Shown: positions 1 through 8,332, numbered from the stretch's first letter. The stretch is DNA of 17,931 nt from Lunatibacter sp038209145 (GCA_038209145.1 JBBQXZ010000083.1:1-17931), one strand, 5' to 3'. The notes: generated by a model not told the origin, from the sequence alone. Program-made: numbers and translations.

Positions 1-77
1 CATTTGTAATGGCACACCAACCAATTTCTTGGTAAACTAAAGTAGGCGATTATTACGACTAGTCAAATTAGCATAAA

Positions 78-1820
78 TCAACCGATATTTTTCTTGCTCA
101 ACTGATCAATGATATATTCTGAGGTTCGAATAGATAATGCCATAATGGTCCAGGTGGGGTTCTTGTCTGCCTGCGACACAAAGGACCCGGCATCGACCAC
201 AAAGAGATTTTTACATTCGTGCGCCTGCGAATACTTGTTGAGCACGGAGGTTTTGGGATCGTCGCCCATGCGGGAAGTACCCACTTCGTGAATGATTCTT
301 CCGGGAGCTGCCAGTCCGTACTGGGTTTCGGATCCCGGCTTGTTGCCGAGGATTTTTGCCCCCATGGCCGTAAATATCTCCTCAAAGGTGTCTTGCATGT
401 GCTTCGCCTGCTTTACTTCATGCTCCGTCCACTTATAGTGGAATCGAAGCACGGGAATGCCGAACTTATCTACCATCTGGGGGTCTATCTCGCAATAGTT
501 GTCGTACTGCGGCACGCTTTCCCCGCGGCCGGCAATACCGATTGTGGCACCGTACACACTGCGGATGTCTTTTTTCAGGTCGGCACCGTAGCCTCCGTTA
601 GTTCCGGGATTGCCAAATTCATCTTTGATGTTTTGCCGCATGCTTTCCATACCAAAGCCAAAGCCGTAGTTTGGCATGCGCATGCCGCCGCCAAATTCGA
701 GGTGATATCCCCTTGGGAAGTCGAGCTTTTTGTTGTCCAGCCACCACGGCGTGTAGACGTGCATGGAGCCTACTCCGTCTTCATTGTACTTCTCCCGCCC
801 CAAAAATTCCGGCACCAACGCCGACCTGCTTGCTCCTGTAGAATCATGAAGGTACCTTCCAAGCGTTCCGCTGCTGTTTGACAGCCCATCTGGATGTTTG
901 GGTGAGGTGGAGTTCATCATGATCCGAGCCGTCTCACAGGCCGATGCGCCCAGCACTACAACCCTTGCTTTTAGCTTATACTCCTGCATGTCCACCTTGC
1001 TCACATAGGAAATTCCCGTGGCCTCGCCATTTTCATTGGTGGTAACCTTTCGTACCATCGCATAGGTGTAGAGGTCTACGTGGCCTTTTTTGATGGCAGG
1101 CTTTACCAGGACCGTGCCGGCCGAAAAATCAGCATATACCTGACATCCCCTGTTACACTGGGCACAGAAAAAGCAGACACCCCGATCGTTGTTTATGGGA
1201 CGGGTTAATACGGAAATCCGCGAGGGGATCACCGGAATATTGGCTTTTTTGCCACCATTCATAAAGGATATTTCATGCAGTCTTGGCTTTGGTGGGGGCA
1301 GGAAAAACCCGTCGGGTTCGTTGCGTATCCCTTCTTTGGTACCGAACACACCCACAATTTTATCTACCCGGTCATAATATGGCTTTACATCCTCATAGCT
1401 GATGGGCCAGTTATCTCCCAGACCGTCTATGCTTTTTCTTTTGAAATCATCCGGACCAAAGCGTAAGGAAATCCTTCCCCAGTGATTCGTCCGGCCACCC
1501 AGCATCCGGGCACGGAACCAGTCAAACTGGGTCCCGTCCTTCCGGGTATAGGGTTCACCCTCTATCTCCCAACCGCCATAGGCCGCGTCAAAATCCCCAA
1601 AATCCCGAACGGTACTCGCCCCTCTTCGGGGGGATTCCCAAGGATATCGCATCTGAGTGCGGTACTCCTCCAGTGCCGGATCAAAGTCGCTTCCCGCTTC
1701 TACCACGGCAACACTCAGCCCTGCCTCGGAAAGAATTTTACTGGCCATTCCCCCTCCCGCACCGGAGCCTACGATAATGGCATCATATACTTCTGTCGAT
1801 GATTTAATTTCAAAACTCAT
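78..1820 (-). CDS. GMC-family FAD-dependent sugar/alcohol oxidoreductase
   Basis: 580-aa flavoprotein of the glucose-methanol-choline family, predicted to oxidise a sugar or alcohol hydroxyl using bound FAD. Seen: an N-terminal FAD-binding Rossmann motif GSGAGG (residues 18-23) ending in an acidic residue after the second strand (VVEAG, 39-43), and a C-terminal GMC domain with HEVGTSRMG (His511) and NPTWT (Asn554), the His/Asn pair usual for the active site. A cluster C216-x2-C219-x2-C222-x3-C226 sits mid-protein; related FAD-glucose dehydrogenases and glucoside 3-dehydrogenases carry cysteines near here, some binding an Fe-S cluster. No signal peptide is evident and no small Tat-exported partner subunit is adjacent. 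It is transcribed divergently from the dehydratase at 2076, suggesting shared sugar-oxidation duty. The substrate is unknown; glucoside 3-dehydrogenase-like or aldose dehydrogenase are both possible. Confidence 0.9.
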   Translation of the reverse strand: MSFEIKSSTEVYDAIIVGSGAGGGMASKILSEAGLSVAVVEAGSDFDPALEEYRTQMRYPWESPRRGASTVRDFGDFDAAYGGWEIEGEPYTRKDGTQFDWFRARMLGGRTNHWGRISLRFGPDDFKRKSIDGLGDNWPISYEDVKPYYDRVDKIVGVFGTKEGIRNEPDGFFLPPPKPRLHEISFMNGGKKANIPVIPSRISVLTRPINNDRGVCFFCAQCNRGCQVYADFSAGTVLVKPAIKKGHVDLYTYAMVRKVTTNENGEATGISYVSKVDMQEYKLKARVVVLGASACETARIMMNSTSPKHPDGLSNSSGTLGRYLHDSTGASRSALVPEFLGREKYNEDGVGSMHVYTPWWLDNKKLDFPRGYHLEFGGGMRMPNYGFGFGMESMRQNIKDEFGNPGTNGGYGADLKKDIRSVYGATIGIAGRGESVPQYDNYCEIDPQMVDKFGIPVLRFHYKWTEHEVKQAKHMQDTFEEIFTAMGAKILGNKPGSETQYGLAAPGRIIHEVGTSRMGDDPKTSVLNKYSQAHECKNLFVVDAGSFVSQADKNPTWTIMALSIRTSEYIIDQLSKKNIG

Positions 1821-2075
1821 TTTTGATTACTTAATGGTCTATTATTGTTTTTAGCCTCCCAATATAGGAAACAACTTTTTATTGAAAATTGATTTGCGTG
1901 GATTTTATCAAATAAAATTTTAATTTCGGGCAAACATTCACTAACCTTATACGGCGAAAACCGGAATAGTACTACAAGTCAAGTAAAACGGAAATTGTTT
2001 GCTTTGTACCAGTTGAAATTTAAGTATCGATCAACCCAGTATTTTAACCTTTAAGAAAAAAATAACCTCATTACC
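1821..2075. promoter_or_regulatory. Divergent intergenic region with candidate promoter for the dehydratase gene
   Basis: This 255-bp AT-rich spacer separates the divergent GMC oxidoreductase and dehydratase genes, so it must hold both promoters. For the rightward gene, TTTG at 1998-2001 followed after 19 nt by TAAGTATC at 2021-2028 is a loose match to the Bacteroidota TTTG / TAnnTTTG promoter (two mismatches in the -7 box). No convincing -7 box was found for the leftward gene, and no operator palindrome like that at 4694 is present. Confidence 0.35.
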
Positions 2076-3791
2076 ATGAAAGAATCAACAAGGAGAAGTC
2101 AAGGATGGTTTGGGAAAACCGGAAAAGACGGGCTAATTTACCGGTCCTGGTTTCAGAAGCAGGGTATTCCTACGCATGAAATGGCCGGTAAGCCCATCAT
2201 TGGAATATGTAATACCTGGTCCGAACTGACACCCTGTAATTCCCACTTCCGCGAGTTGGCGGAATTTGTGAAAAAAGGAGTCTTGGAGGCCGGCGGATTT
2301 CCCGTTGAATTTCCGGTGATGTCACTGGGTGAAACCGTGATGAAACCCACTGCCATGCTATTCCGAAACTTGGCCAGCATGGACACCGAGGAATCCATCC
2401 GTGCCAATCCGCTTGATGGAGTTGTGTTGCTTTGTGGCTGCGACAAGACCACTCCCTCCTTGGTAATGGGAGCATGTAGCGTAAATATCCCGACTATCGT
2501 CGTATCTGGAGGACCGATGCTTACCGGAAGATACCGGGGGCGTCAAATCAGTACCAGTGATATTTGGAGATTCAGTGAAGATTCCAGAGCCGGAAAGATG
2601 AACCAAGAGGAATTGTTTGAAGCCGAAAGGGGACTTTGCCGCAGTGACGGACACTGTGGGGTGATGGGCACTGCCTCCACGATGGCCTGTATGGTCGAGG
2701 CGCTTGGACTTACCCTTCCCGGAAACGCAGCTATACCCGCACCCGATACCGGCCGCAAAATCATGGCCCACCTCTCTGGGATGGAGATCGTAAAGATGGT
2801 GGAAGAGGACATCAAACCCAGTGACATTCTCACCCGCGAGGCATTTGAAAACTCCATTATGGTAAATGCCGCAATAGGCGGATCCACTAATTTTGTGATT
2901 CACCTGCTGGCCATTGCCGGAAGGATTGGGGTTGACTTGACCTTGGAGGATTTTGACAAATTTTCTCAAAATATCCCGTTGTTGGCCAACTTACAACCTT
3001 CGGGCATGTATTTTATGGAGGATTTTTATTATGCGGGAGGTCTGCCGCCCATCATCCGCCAACTCAAAGACCACCTGAACAACGACTGCATCACCGTGAC
3101 TGGAAGAGGGATTGGTGAAGTCAACTCCATTTTCTTAAACTACAACGAGGAAGTGATTGCAGATATCGATACCCCCTTTAATCCAACTTCGGGTATAGTT
3201 GTATTGAAAGGAAATCTTTGTGAGACAGGTGCTATCATTAAGCCTTCCGCAGCGAGTCCAAAACTTATGAAACATACCGGAAAAGCGGTGGTATTTGAAG
3301 ATATAGATGATTATAAAAATAAAATTGATGACCCGGATCTGGATATTGACGAATCTTCAGTCATGATCCTCAAGAATGTGGGACCTAAAGGATACCCCGG
3401 CATGCCTGAAGTAGGTAATATGGGCCTACCTCCAAAGGTGTTGGCTAAGGGCATAACAGATATGGTTCGTATCTCAGATGGACGGATGAGTGGAACGGGC
3501 TTTGGCACGGTGGTGCTTCACGCTACGCCCGAATCCGCAGAAGGAGGAAACTTTGCCGTGGTGCAGACAGGCGATGTGATCGAATTGGATGTCTTGGCCA
3601 GAAAACTAAACGTCCTGGTGTCGGATGAAGAATTGGGAAGACGGAAGGCAGCCTGGAAGAGACCTGCCCCGCTTGTCGAAAGGGGATATGTAGGGCTGTA
3701 CATCAGGCACGTTGAGCAGGCAAATTTGGGAGCCGACTTGGATTTCCTCAAAGGAAGCTCAGGAAGCGAGGTTACCAGAGATTCTCATTAA
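2076..3791 (+). CDS. IlvD/Edd-family dehydratase, probable sugar-acid (aldonate) dehydratase
   Basis: 571-aa cytoplasmic Fe-S dehydratase of the IlvD/Edd family, expected to remove water from an aldonate to give a 2-keto-3-deoxy acid. Seen: three likely cluster cysteines, C54 (ELTPCNSHFR), C122 (CGCDKTTPS) and C194 (SDGHCGVMGTAS). Their spacing (68 and 72) closely follows the [2Fe-2S] ligands of Rhizobium L-arabinonate dehydratase, and K124 after C122-D123 fits the carbamylated lysine of that enzyme. Length and the CNTWSELTPC opening match the pentonate/hexonate dehydratase branch better than dihydroxyacid dehydratase of branched-chain amino-acid synthesis. No ilvB/N/C/A neighbours are present; the context is sugar catabolism. 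It is followed by a terminator at 3819. The exact substrate (arabinonate, xylonate, fuconate, rhamnonate) cannot be read from sequence alone. Confidence 0.9.
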   Translation: MKESTRRSQGWFGKTGKDGLIYRSWFQKQGIPTHEMAGKPIIGICNTWSELTPCNSHFRELAEFVKKGVLEAGGFPVEFPVMSLGETVMKPTAMLFRNLASMDTEESIRANPLDGVVLLCGCDKTTPSLVMGACSVNIPTIVVSGGPMLTGRYRGRQISTSDIWRFSEDSRAGKMNQEELFEAERGLCRSDGHCGVMGTASTMACMVEALGLTLPGNAAIPAPDTGRKIMAHLSGMEIVKMVEEDIKPSDILTREAFENSIMVNAAIGGSTNFVIHLLAIAGRIGVDLTLEDFDKFSQNIPLLANLQPSGMYFMEDFYYAGGLPPIIRQLKDHLNNDCITVTGRGIGEVNSIFLNYNEEVIADIDTPFNPTSGIVVLKGNLCETGAIIKPSAASPKLMKHTGKAVVFEDIDDYKNKIDDPDLDIDESSVMILKNVGPKGYPGMPEVGNMGLPPKVLAKGITDMVRISDGRMSGTGFGTVVLHATPESAEGGNFAVVQTGDVIELDVLARKLNVLVSDEELGRRKAAWKRPAPLVERGYVGLYIRHVEQANLGADLDFLKGSSGSEVTRDSH

Positions 3792-3818
3792 ATAATTCGT
3801 ACTTATAAAAGCAGATGG

Positions 3819-3857
3819 AAAACCCCAGTATTCCTTTTGGATTATCTGGGGGTTTTT
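3819..3857 (+). terminator. Rho-independent terminator after the dehydratase gene
   Basis: AAAACCCCAG (3819-3828) pairs with CTGGGG plus TTTT (3846-3856) across a 17-nt loop, with one extra G in the right arm, and ends in a short T-run. It begins 27 nt after the dehydratase stop and ends 24 nt before the next gene, so the SDR gene depends on read-through or on a promoter within or beside the terminator. Confidence 0.7.
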
Positions 3858-3881
3858 ATTTTACCTAACCTTCAAATATAA

Positions 3882-4649
3882 ATGAGTAATCACAAGCATG
3901 ACGTGGCCATTGTCACAGGCGCGGGGGCTGGAATTGGTCTGGCTATCGTCCGGGAATTGGCAGAATCCGGTGCCAAGATCATTCTCAATGACCTAGACCC
4001 CTCCTTAGCTGCGGATGCTGTTTCCAAGATTGATTCCGAATTTCCCGGATCCTGCGTTGGCTTGGCCGGGGATGCATCTGATCCAACCTTCATCCAACAA
4101 ATGGTGGATGCGGCCGTGGACCATTTCGGAAAACTGACCATTGCCATTCCCAATGCGGGGATCACGATCTACGGAGAGTTTCTTTCCTTTACACCTGAAG
4201 ATTTCCGACGGGTCACCCAGTTAAATCTGGGAGGTAGTTTTTTTCTAGCCCAGGCAGCCTCCAAGCAAATGATCAAACAGGGAGTAGGAGGATCAATCCT
4301 GTTTATGTCCTCCGTGACCGGGCATCAGGCGCATAAAAACCTCGCCGCATATGGCATGACCAAGGCAGGGCTGGAGCTGTTGGCCAAAACGCTGGTCGTA
4401 GAACTTTCCCAATACGGAATTACGGTAAATGCGGTGGCTCCAGGTGCCACGGTGACAGAAAGGACTTCCGCCCAAGAGGACTTTGTGGGAATATGGTCTG
4501 CGATCACCACCTTGGGCAAGCCAGCCTACCCGGAGGATATCGCCCAGACAGTGGCGTTTTTGGTTTCTGACAAAGCGCGACACATTACCGGTCAGAGTAT
4601 CGTAATTGACGGGGGATGGACCTCAACAAGCCCATCTCCCTATGGATAA
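3882..4649 (+). CDS. SDR-family NAD-type dehydrogenase, probable sugar dehydrogenase
   Basis: 255-aa classical short-chain dehydrogenase/reductase. Seen: cofactor motif TGAGAGIG (residues 12-19), an aspartate at the end of strand 2 (LNDLD, D37) favouring NAD over NADP, NAG at 91-93, catalytic Ser (143/144), Tyr157 and Lys161 in the YGMTK motif, and a C-terminal TGQSIVIDGG stretch typical of the family. Database names for such proteins are often 3-oxoacyl-ACP reductase, but the location between an aldonate dehydratase and a rhamnose operon points to a sugar or deoxy-sugar-acid dehydrogenase, for example aldose 1-dehydrogenase or 2-keto-3-deoxy-aldonate dehydrogenase. That role is inference from context. 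The ATG at 3882 is the first plausible start and follows an AT-rich leader. No Shine-Dalgarno sequence is seen, as is usual in Bacteroidota. Confidence 0.88.
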   Translation: MSNHKHDVAIVTGAGAGIGLAIVRELAESGAKIILNDLDPSLAADAVSKIDSEFPGSCVGLAGDASDPTFIQQMVDAAVDHFGKLTIAIPNAGITIYGEFLSFTPEDFRRVTQLNLGGSFFLAQAASKQMIKQGVGGSILFMSSVTGHQAHKNLAAYGMTKAGLELLAKTLVVELSQYGITVNAVAPGATVTERTSAQEDFVGIWSAITTLGKPAYPEDIAQTVAFLVSDKARHITGQSIVIDGGWTSTSPSPYG

Positions 4650-4693
4650 ACCTGTAAATTGTAAGTTAAAATTTAATCGAAGCAGTTCACGAG

Positions 4694-4705
4694 TTAAACG
4701 TTTAA
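4694..4705. promoter_or_regulatory. Candidate LacI-type operator (perfect 12-bp palindrome)
   Basis: TTAAACGTTTAA is a perfect 12-bp palindrome with a central CG, the hallmark of LacI/GalR-family operators. It lies 28 bp upstream of a perfect Bacteroidota -7 element (TATTTTTG, 4733-4740), in the 215-bp leader of the rhamnose operon. No regulator gene is visible in the window, so the binding protein is unknown. AT-rich palindromes can arise by chance, but the position and central CG support a real site. Confidence 0.5.
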
Positions 4706-4732
4706 AATGGCCTTTTTTCGCAGTCATTAGGT

Positions 4733-4740
4733 TATTTTTG
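4733..4740 (+). promoter_or_regulatory. Candidate -7 promoter element of the rhamnose operon
   Basis: TATTTTTG matches the Bacteroidota TAnnTTTG -7 consensus exactly. No good TTTG -33 box is found 17-23 nt upstream, so the promoter may need an activator or may be weak. The predicted start of transcription, near 4747, leaves a leader of about 118 nt. That leader contains a TTAAC-5nt-GTTAA inverted repeat at 4752-4766. Confidence 0.4.
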
Positions 4741-4864
4741 TGGGTAAAACTTTAACCTTTAGTTAATTCTGTTTAATTACAGCACAGAACAGGACAGTTA
4801 AAAACATGTAATCTTTTATATTCGCCTCAATTCAAACCTTAATTACACAAAACTTAATTCACAT

Positions 4865-6973
4865 ATGTCAGTTTTAGATAGAAACTTTAAGCACGTAAAT
4901 TACCTTTGGGATAAGGAAAAGGAAAAGGAGCTGGGAGACGATCAAGTGGCTTTATTGCTGTATCGTTCCAACATTTTGGGCTCAGATTTGAGGATCACCA
5001 ATTACGGTGGAGGCAATACCAGTTGCAAGACAATGGAAATTGACCCCTTGACAAAAAAAGAAACGGAAATAATGTGGATAAAGGGATCCGGTGGAGATAT
5101 CGGCACCCTGAAGCGAAGTGGATTGGCCGGATTATACCAGGAAAAGCTGCATGCCTTGAAAAACGTTTATAGAGGACTCGAATTTGAAGATGAGATGGTG
5201 GGCCTATTCAACCATTGCATCTATGACCTGGATTCGAAAGCACCCTCAATCGATACCCCTCTGCACGCTTTTTTACCCTACAAGCATATTGACCACCTGC
5301 ATCCGGATGCGGCTATCGCCATCGCTGCGGCTAAGGATGGGGAGAAAATCACTCATGACCTCTTCGAGGGACAGATTGCCTGGGTTCCCTGGCAACGGCC
5401 AGGTTTTGACATTGCATTGAAACTCGACAAAGCGGTAAAGGATAATCCGGGTATCCGCGGTATCATGCTCGGTGGACACGGATTGTTTACCTGGGGTGAG
5501 ACAGCCCATGAATGCTACGTCAACAGCCTTGAAGTTATCGAAAAAGCCTCCCAATACCTGGAGGATAATTATGGCAAAGATCGGCCGGTATTTGGAGGTC
5601 AGCGTATACAGTCTCTGGCAAGTGATCAACGAAAAGACCAAGCAGCCAAGATAGCTCCCTTGTTGAGGGGATTGGCTTCCAGTTATGACCGGATGGTAGG
5701 CACGTTTACCGATGATGAAAGGGTGTTGGAATTTATCAACAGCAACGACATCGACAAATTAGCTCCATTGGGCACCAGCTGTCCGGATCACTTCCTGAGA
5801 ACAAAGATCAGACCTTTGGTATTGGATATTCCCGCAGATCAAGACCTGAGCGACATCGGTACGCTCAAATCGCATTTGGAGGAGGCATTTCAGAAATACC
5901 GGGAGTATTACGCCGGATACTACGAGGACCACAAGCGGTCTAACAGTCCCGGCATGAGAGATTCTAATCCGGTTGTTATCTTATGGCCGGGTGTGGGAAT
6001 GTTCTCCTACGCCAAAAACAAGCAAACTTCCCGTGTGGCCAGTGAATTCTACATCAATGCCATCAATGTGATGAAAGGTGCAGAGGCCATCTCCGAGTAC
6101 GTTTCCCTTCCACTTCAGGAGGCATTCGACATCGAATATTGGTTACTTGAGGAAGCCAAATTGCAGCGCATGCCGAAAGAGCAGCCACTTTCAAGGAAAA
6201 TAGCCTTCGTCACCGGCGGTGCCGGCGGGATTGGTAAAGCAATCGCCGACAGACTGGCGGCAGAAGGAGCCTGTGTTTTCATCACGGATATCAACAAAGA
6301 TAATTTGGATGCGGCGGTAGCCACGTACAACAAGGATACCGGAGCAGGCACCTTGATGGATGTGACGAGCATGGTAGACATCGAGCGGGCATTTAAAGAG
6401 GCTACCTTGAAATTTGGCGGCGTGGATATCATTGTAAACTGCGCAGGGCTGGCCATTTCCAAGCCGATTGAGCAGACTTCTGAGAAGGACTGGGATATCT
6501 TGCAGGACGTACTTGTAAAAGGCCAATTTGCTGTTTCCAAAGCGGCGGTAGCCATCCTAAGAGCCCAAAACAAAGGGGGTGACATCATCAACATTGCCAG
6601 TAAAAATGCCTTGGTTTCCGGACCAAACAATGTGGGTTATGGTACTGCCAAAGCCGCTCAGGTGCACATGAGTCGGCTATTGGCCGCTGAGCTTGGACCG
6701 GATAAAATACGCGTAAACGTAGTGAATCCGGATGCCGTGATCGAAGGAAGTAAAATCTGGGAAGGTGCCTGGGCCGCCGGGAGGGCCAAAGCGTACGGGA
6801 TATCCATTGAAGAGCTACCTGCCTTTTACGCCAAGCGAACCATCATGAATGAAATTATCGGCACCGCTGATATTGCTGCCGGAGTTTTTGCCTTCGTGGG
6901 AGGCGACCTTAGCAAGAGTACTGGAAATATATTAAACGTTGACGGTGGTGTTGCAGCTGCATTTGTCAGATAA
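4865..6973 (+). CDS. rhaEW: Bifunctional L-rhamnulose-1-phosphate aldolase / lactaldehyde dehydrogenase (RhaEW type)
   Basis: 702-aa two-domain fusion. Residues about 1-430 form a class II aldolase/adducin-type domain with the metal-binding histidines HIDHLHPD (H141, H144, H146) and GGHG (H205). Residues about 443-702 form an SDR domain with TGGAGGIG (450-457), catalytic Ser579, Tyr592 and Lys596 (YGTAK), and a terminal NVDGG motif. Known RhaEW enzymes cleave L-rhamnulose 1-phosphate to DHAP and L-lactaldehyde and oxidise the aldehyde to lactate with NAD. Only 9 nt separate this stop from the isomerase start, so the two are surely cotranscribed. The ATG at 4865 is the first gene start after the candidate operator and promoter. 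Related fusions acting on other deoxy-ketose phosphates exist, but the adjacent rhamnose isomerase makes rhamnose the best substrate. Confidence 0.92.
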   Translation: MSVLDRNFKHVNYLWDKEKEKELGDDQVALLLYRSNILGSDLRITNYGGGNTSCKTMEIDPLTKKETEIMWIKGSGGDIGTLKRSGLAGLYQEKLHALKNVYRGLEFEDEMVGLFNHCIYDLDSKAPSIDTPLHAFLPYKHIDHLHPDAAIAIAAAKDGEKITHDLFEGQIAWVPWQRPGFDIALKLDKAVKDNPGIRGIMLGGHGLFTWGETAHECYVNSLEVIEKASQYLEDNYGKDRPVFGGQRIQSLASDQRKDQAAKIAPLLRGLASSYDRMVGTFTDDERVLEFINSNDIDKLAPLGTSCPDHFLRTKIRPLVLDIPADQDLSDIGTLKSHLEEAFQKYREYYAGYYEDHKRSNSPGMRDSNPVVILWPGVGMFSYAKNKQTSRVASEFYINAINVMKGAEAISEYVSLPLQEAFDIEYWLLEEAKLQRMPKEQPLSRKIAFVTGGAGGIGKAIADRLAAEGACVFITDINKDNLDAAVATYNKDTGAGTLMDVTSMVDIERAFKEATLKFGGVDIIVNCAGLAISKPIEQTSEKDWDILQDVLVKGQFAVSKAAVAILRAQNKGGDIINIASKNALVSGPNNVGYGTAKAAQVHMSRLLAAELGPDKIRVNVVNPDAVIEGSKIWEGAWAAGRAKAYGISIEELPAFYAKRTIMNEIIGTADIAAGVFAFVGGDLSKSTGNILNVDGGVAAAFVR

Positions 6974-6982
6974 ATCAACCCT

Positions 6983-8266
6983 ATGCGAATTGATGCCAAT
7001 TTTATCCAATCGCACAATGACAAAACTCTTCCGGATCACCGGGAGAGTTTTAGTCATTTAAGCCGATCATTGGAAAAGAAAAACATAGACAGCGGTCCGC
7101 TGATCACCAAAATCCAAGACTTCCAGATAGCCATTCCCAGTTGGGCGTTGGGTACGGGGGGAACGCGCTTTGGGCGGTTCCCGGGAGGCGGAGAACCCCG
7201 GTCATTGGAGGAAAAAATGGACGATGTAGGACTCTTGCATGCCCTAAACCGGGCTTCAGGAGCAATATCCCTTCACATTCCCTGGGATATCCCATCCGAT
7301 GTGTCGGCTATTCAAGCCCATGCCGCTTCTCACGGCCTATTGTTCGATGCCGTCAATTCCAATACCTTTCAGGACCAACCCGGCCAAAAGCATTCTTACA
7401 AATTTGGCTCACTATGCCATACTTCTGCCGATGTACGAAAGCAGGCCATTGCCCATAACTTGGAGGTAATCCGCTATGGGGAGGCGTTGGGTTCGAAATC
7501 CCTAACAGTGTGGTTGGCCGATGGGGCATCGTTCCCCGGTCAGATGAATTTTCGAAAAGCCCTACAACGAACTTTGGAATCCCTGAAAGAGATCTATGCT
7601 GGCATGCCCCAAGACTGGAAACTCTTTGTGGAATACAAACCCTATGAACCTTATTTCTATTCCACCGTCATTCAGGACTGGGGGACCTCACACCTGTTGG
7701 CCAGCCAACTGGGTGAGCGGGCTTTTACCCTTGTAGACCTTGGCCACCACCTGCCCAATACAAACATCGAGCAGATCGTGGCGACCCTGATGATGCAAGG
7801 TAAATTGGGCGGATTTCATTTCAATGACTCCAAGTTCGGTGACGACGACCTCACGGCGGGTGCCATGAAGCCTTACCAACTGTTTTTGATTTTCAACGAG
7901 CTGGTAGAAGGCATGGAAGATGCCGGGAGCAACAATCCAGCTCCTGCCTGGATGATAGATGCAAGCCATAACCTGAAGGACCCCCTGGAGGACTTGCTCC
8001 AGTCGGTGGAAGCCATTCAGCTTGCTTACACACAGGCATTGCTGATAGATAGGACGGCCCTGGAAGACGCAAGGGAGGCCAATGATCCTACCTTGGCGCA
8101 GGAAATCCTCCAGGAGGCTTTTCGTACCGATGTGCGTTCCTTGATTGCAGAAGTCCGCCTTCGGGCTGGTGGTGCGATTAACCCGATCCATGTATTTCGT
8201 GACAGACAAGTTAGAAAAGAACTCATTAAAGAAAGAGGGGCGAAGGCCCTTTCCACCGGATTATAA
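6983..8266 (+). CDS. rhaI: L-rhamnose isomerase, Pseudomonas stutzeri type (RhaI)
   Basis: 427-aa TIM-barrel sugar isomerase, expected to convert L-rhamnose to L-rhamnulose in the cytoplasm. It matches, as I recall the sequence, the P. stutzeri L-rhamnose isomerase over nearly its full length, with shared blocks such as VPSW/IPSW-GTGGTRF-RFPG, SLHIPWD, NSNTF-D-PGQ-HSYK, DLGHH-PNTNIE and GGFHFNDSK-GDDDL. The metal-binding set is conserved: E217 (FVEYKPYEP), D252 (LVDLGHH), H279 (GGFHFND) and D326 (WMIDASHN), with His99 and Trp177 also in place. This family is distinct from E. coli RhaA and can isomerise other aldoses such as D-allose. It follows rhaEW by 9 nt and precedes the kinase by 66 nt, so it belongs to the same operon. 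Confidence 0.95.
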   Translation: MRIDANFIQSHNDKTLPDHRESFSHLSRSLEKKNIDSGPLITKIQDFQIAIPSWALGTGGTRFGRFPGGGEPRSLEEKMDDVGLLHALNRASGAISLHIPWDIPSDVSAIQAHAASHGLLFDAVNSNTFQDQPGQKHSYKFGSLCHTSADVRKQAIAHNLEVIRYGEALGSKSLTVWLADGASFPGQMNFRKALQRTLESLKEIYAGMPQDWKLFVEYKPYEPYFYSTVIQDWGTSHLLASQLGERAFTLVDLGHHLPNTNIEQIVATLMMQGKLGGFHFNDSKFGDDDLTAGAMKPYQLFLIFNELVEGMEDAGSNNPAPAWMIDASHNLKDPLEDLLQSVEAIQLAYTQALLIDRTALEDAREANDPTLAQEILQEAFRTDVRSLIAEVRLRAGGAINPIHVFRDRQVRKELIKERGAKALSTGL

Positions 8267-8281
8267 TGTGAAAACCCCGCC

Positions 8282-8308
8282 AAAGCAACTGCTGTTCAGG
8301 AGCTTTTT
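8282..8308 (+). promoter_or_regulatory. Weak intercistronic hairpin between isomerase and kinase genes
   Basis: AAAGC-aa-CTG-ctgtt-CAG-ga-GCTTT can fold into an interrupted stem followed by TTTTATTT. It could be a partial terminator or processing site that tunes kinase expression relative to the upstream genes. The stem is short and A/U-rich, so this is a weak call. Confidence 0.3.
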
Positions 8309-8332
8309 ATTTACACCTACCATCTATACCAA

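Noticed and set aside
1..77. Left-edge sequence as a gene or terminator
   Set aside because: No open frame of note and no stem-loop with T-run; too short to interpret.
219..881. 220-codon open frame on the plus strand
   Set aside because: Lies wholly antisense to the well-supported GMC oxidoreductase and shows no recognisable motif; it is a by-product of that gene's codon bias.
2358..2969. 203-codon open frame on the minus strand
   Set aside because: Antisense to the dehydratase across its conserved Fe-S region; no family resemblance.
2076..3791. Assignment of the dehydratase as IlvD of branched-chain amino-acid synthesis
   Set aside because: The opening motif and cysteine spacing fit the sugar-acid dehydratase branch, and no branched-chain biosynthesis genes are nearby.
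5160..5169. AAACGTTT inside rhaEW, similar to the core of the candidate operator
   Set aside because: Only 8 bp, within conserved coding sequence, expected by chance; not counted as a second operator.
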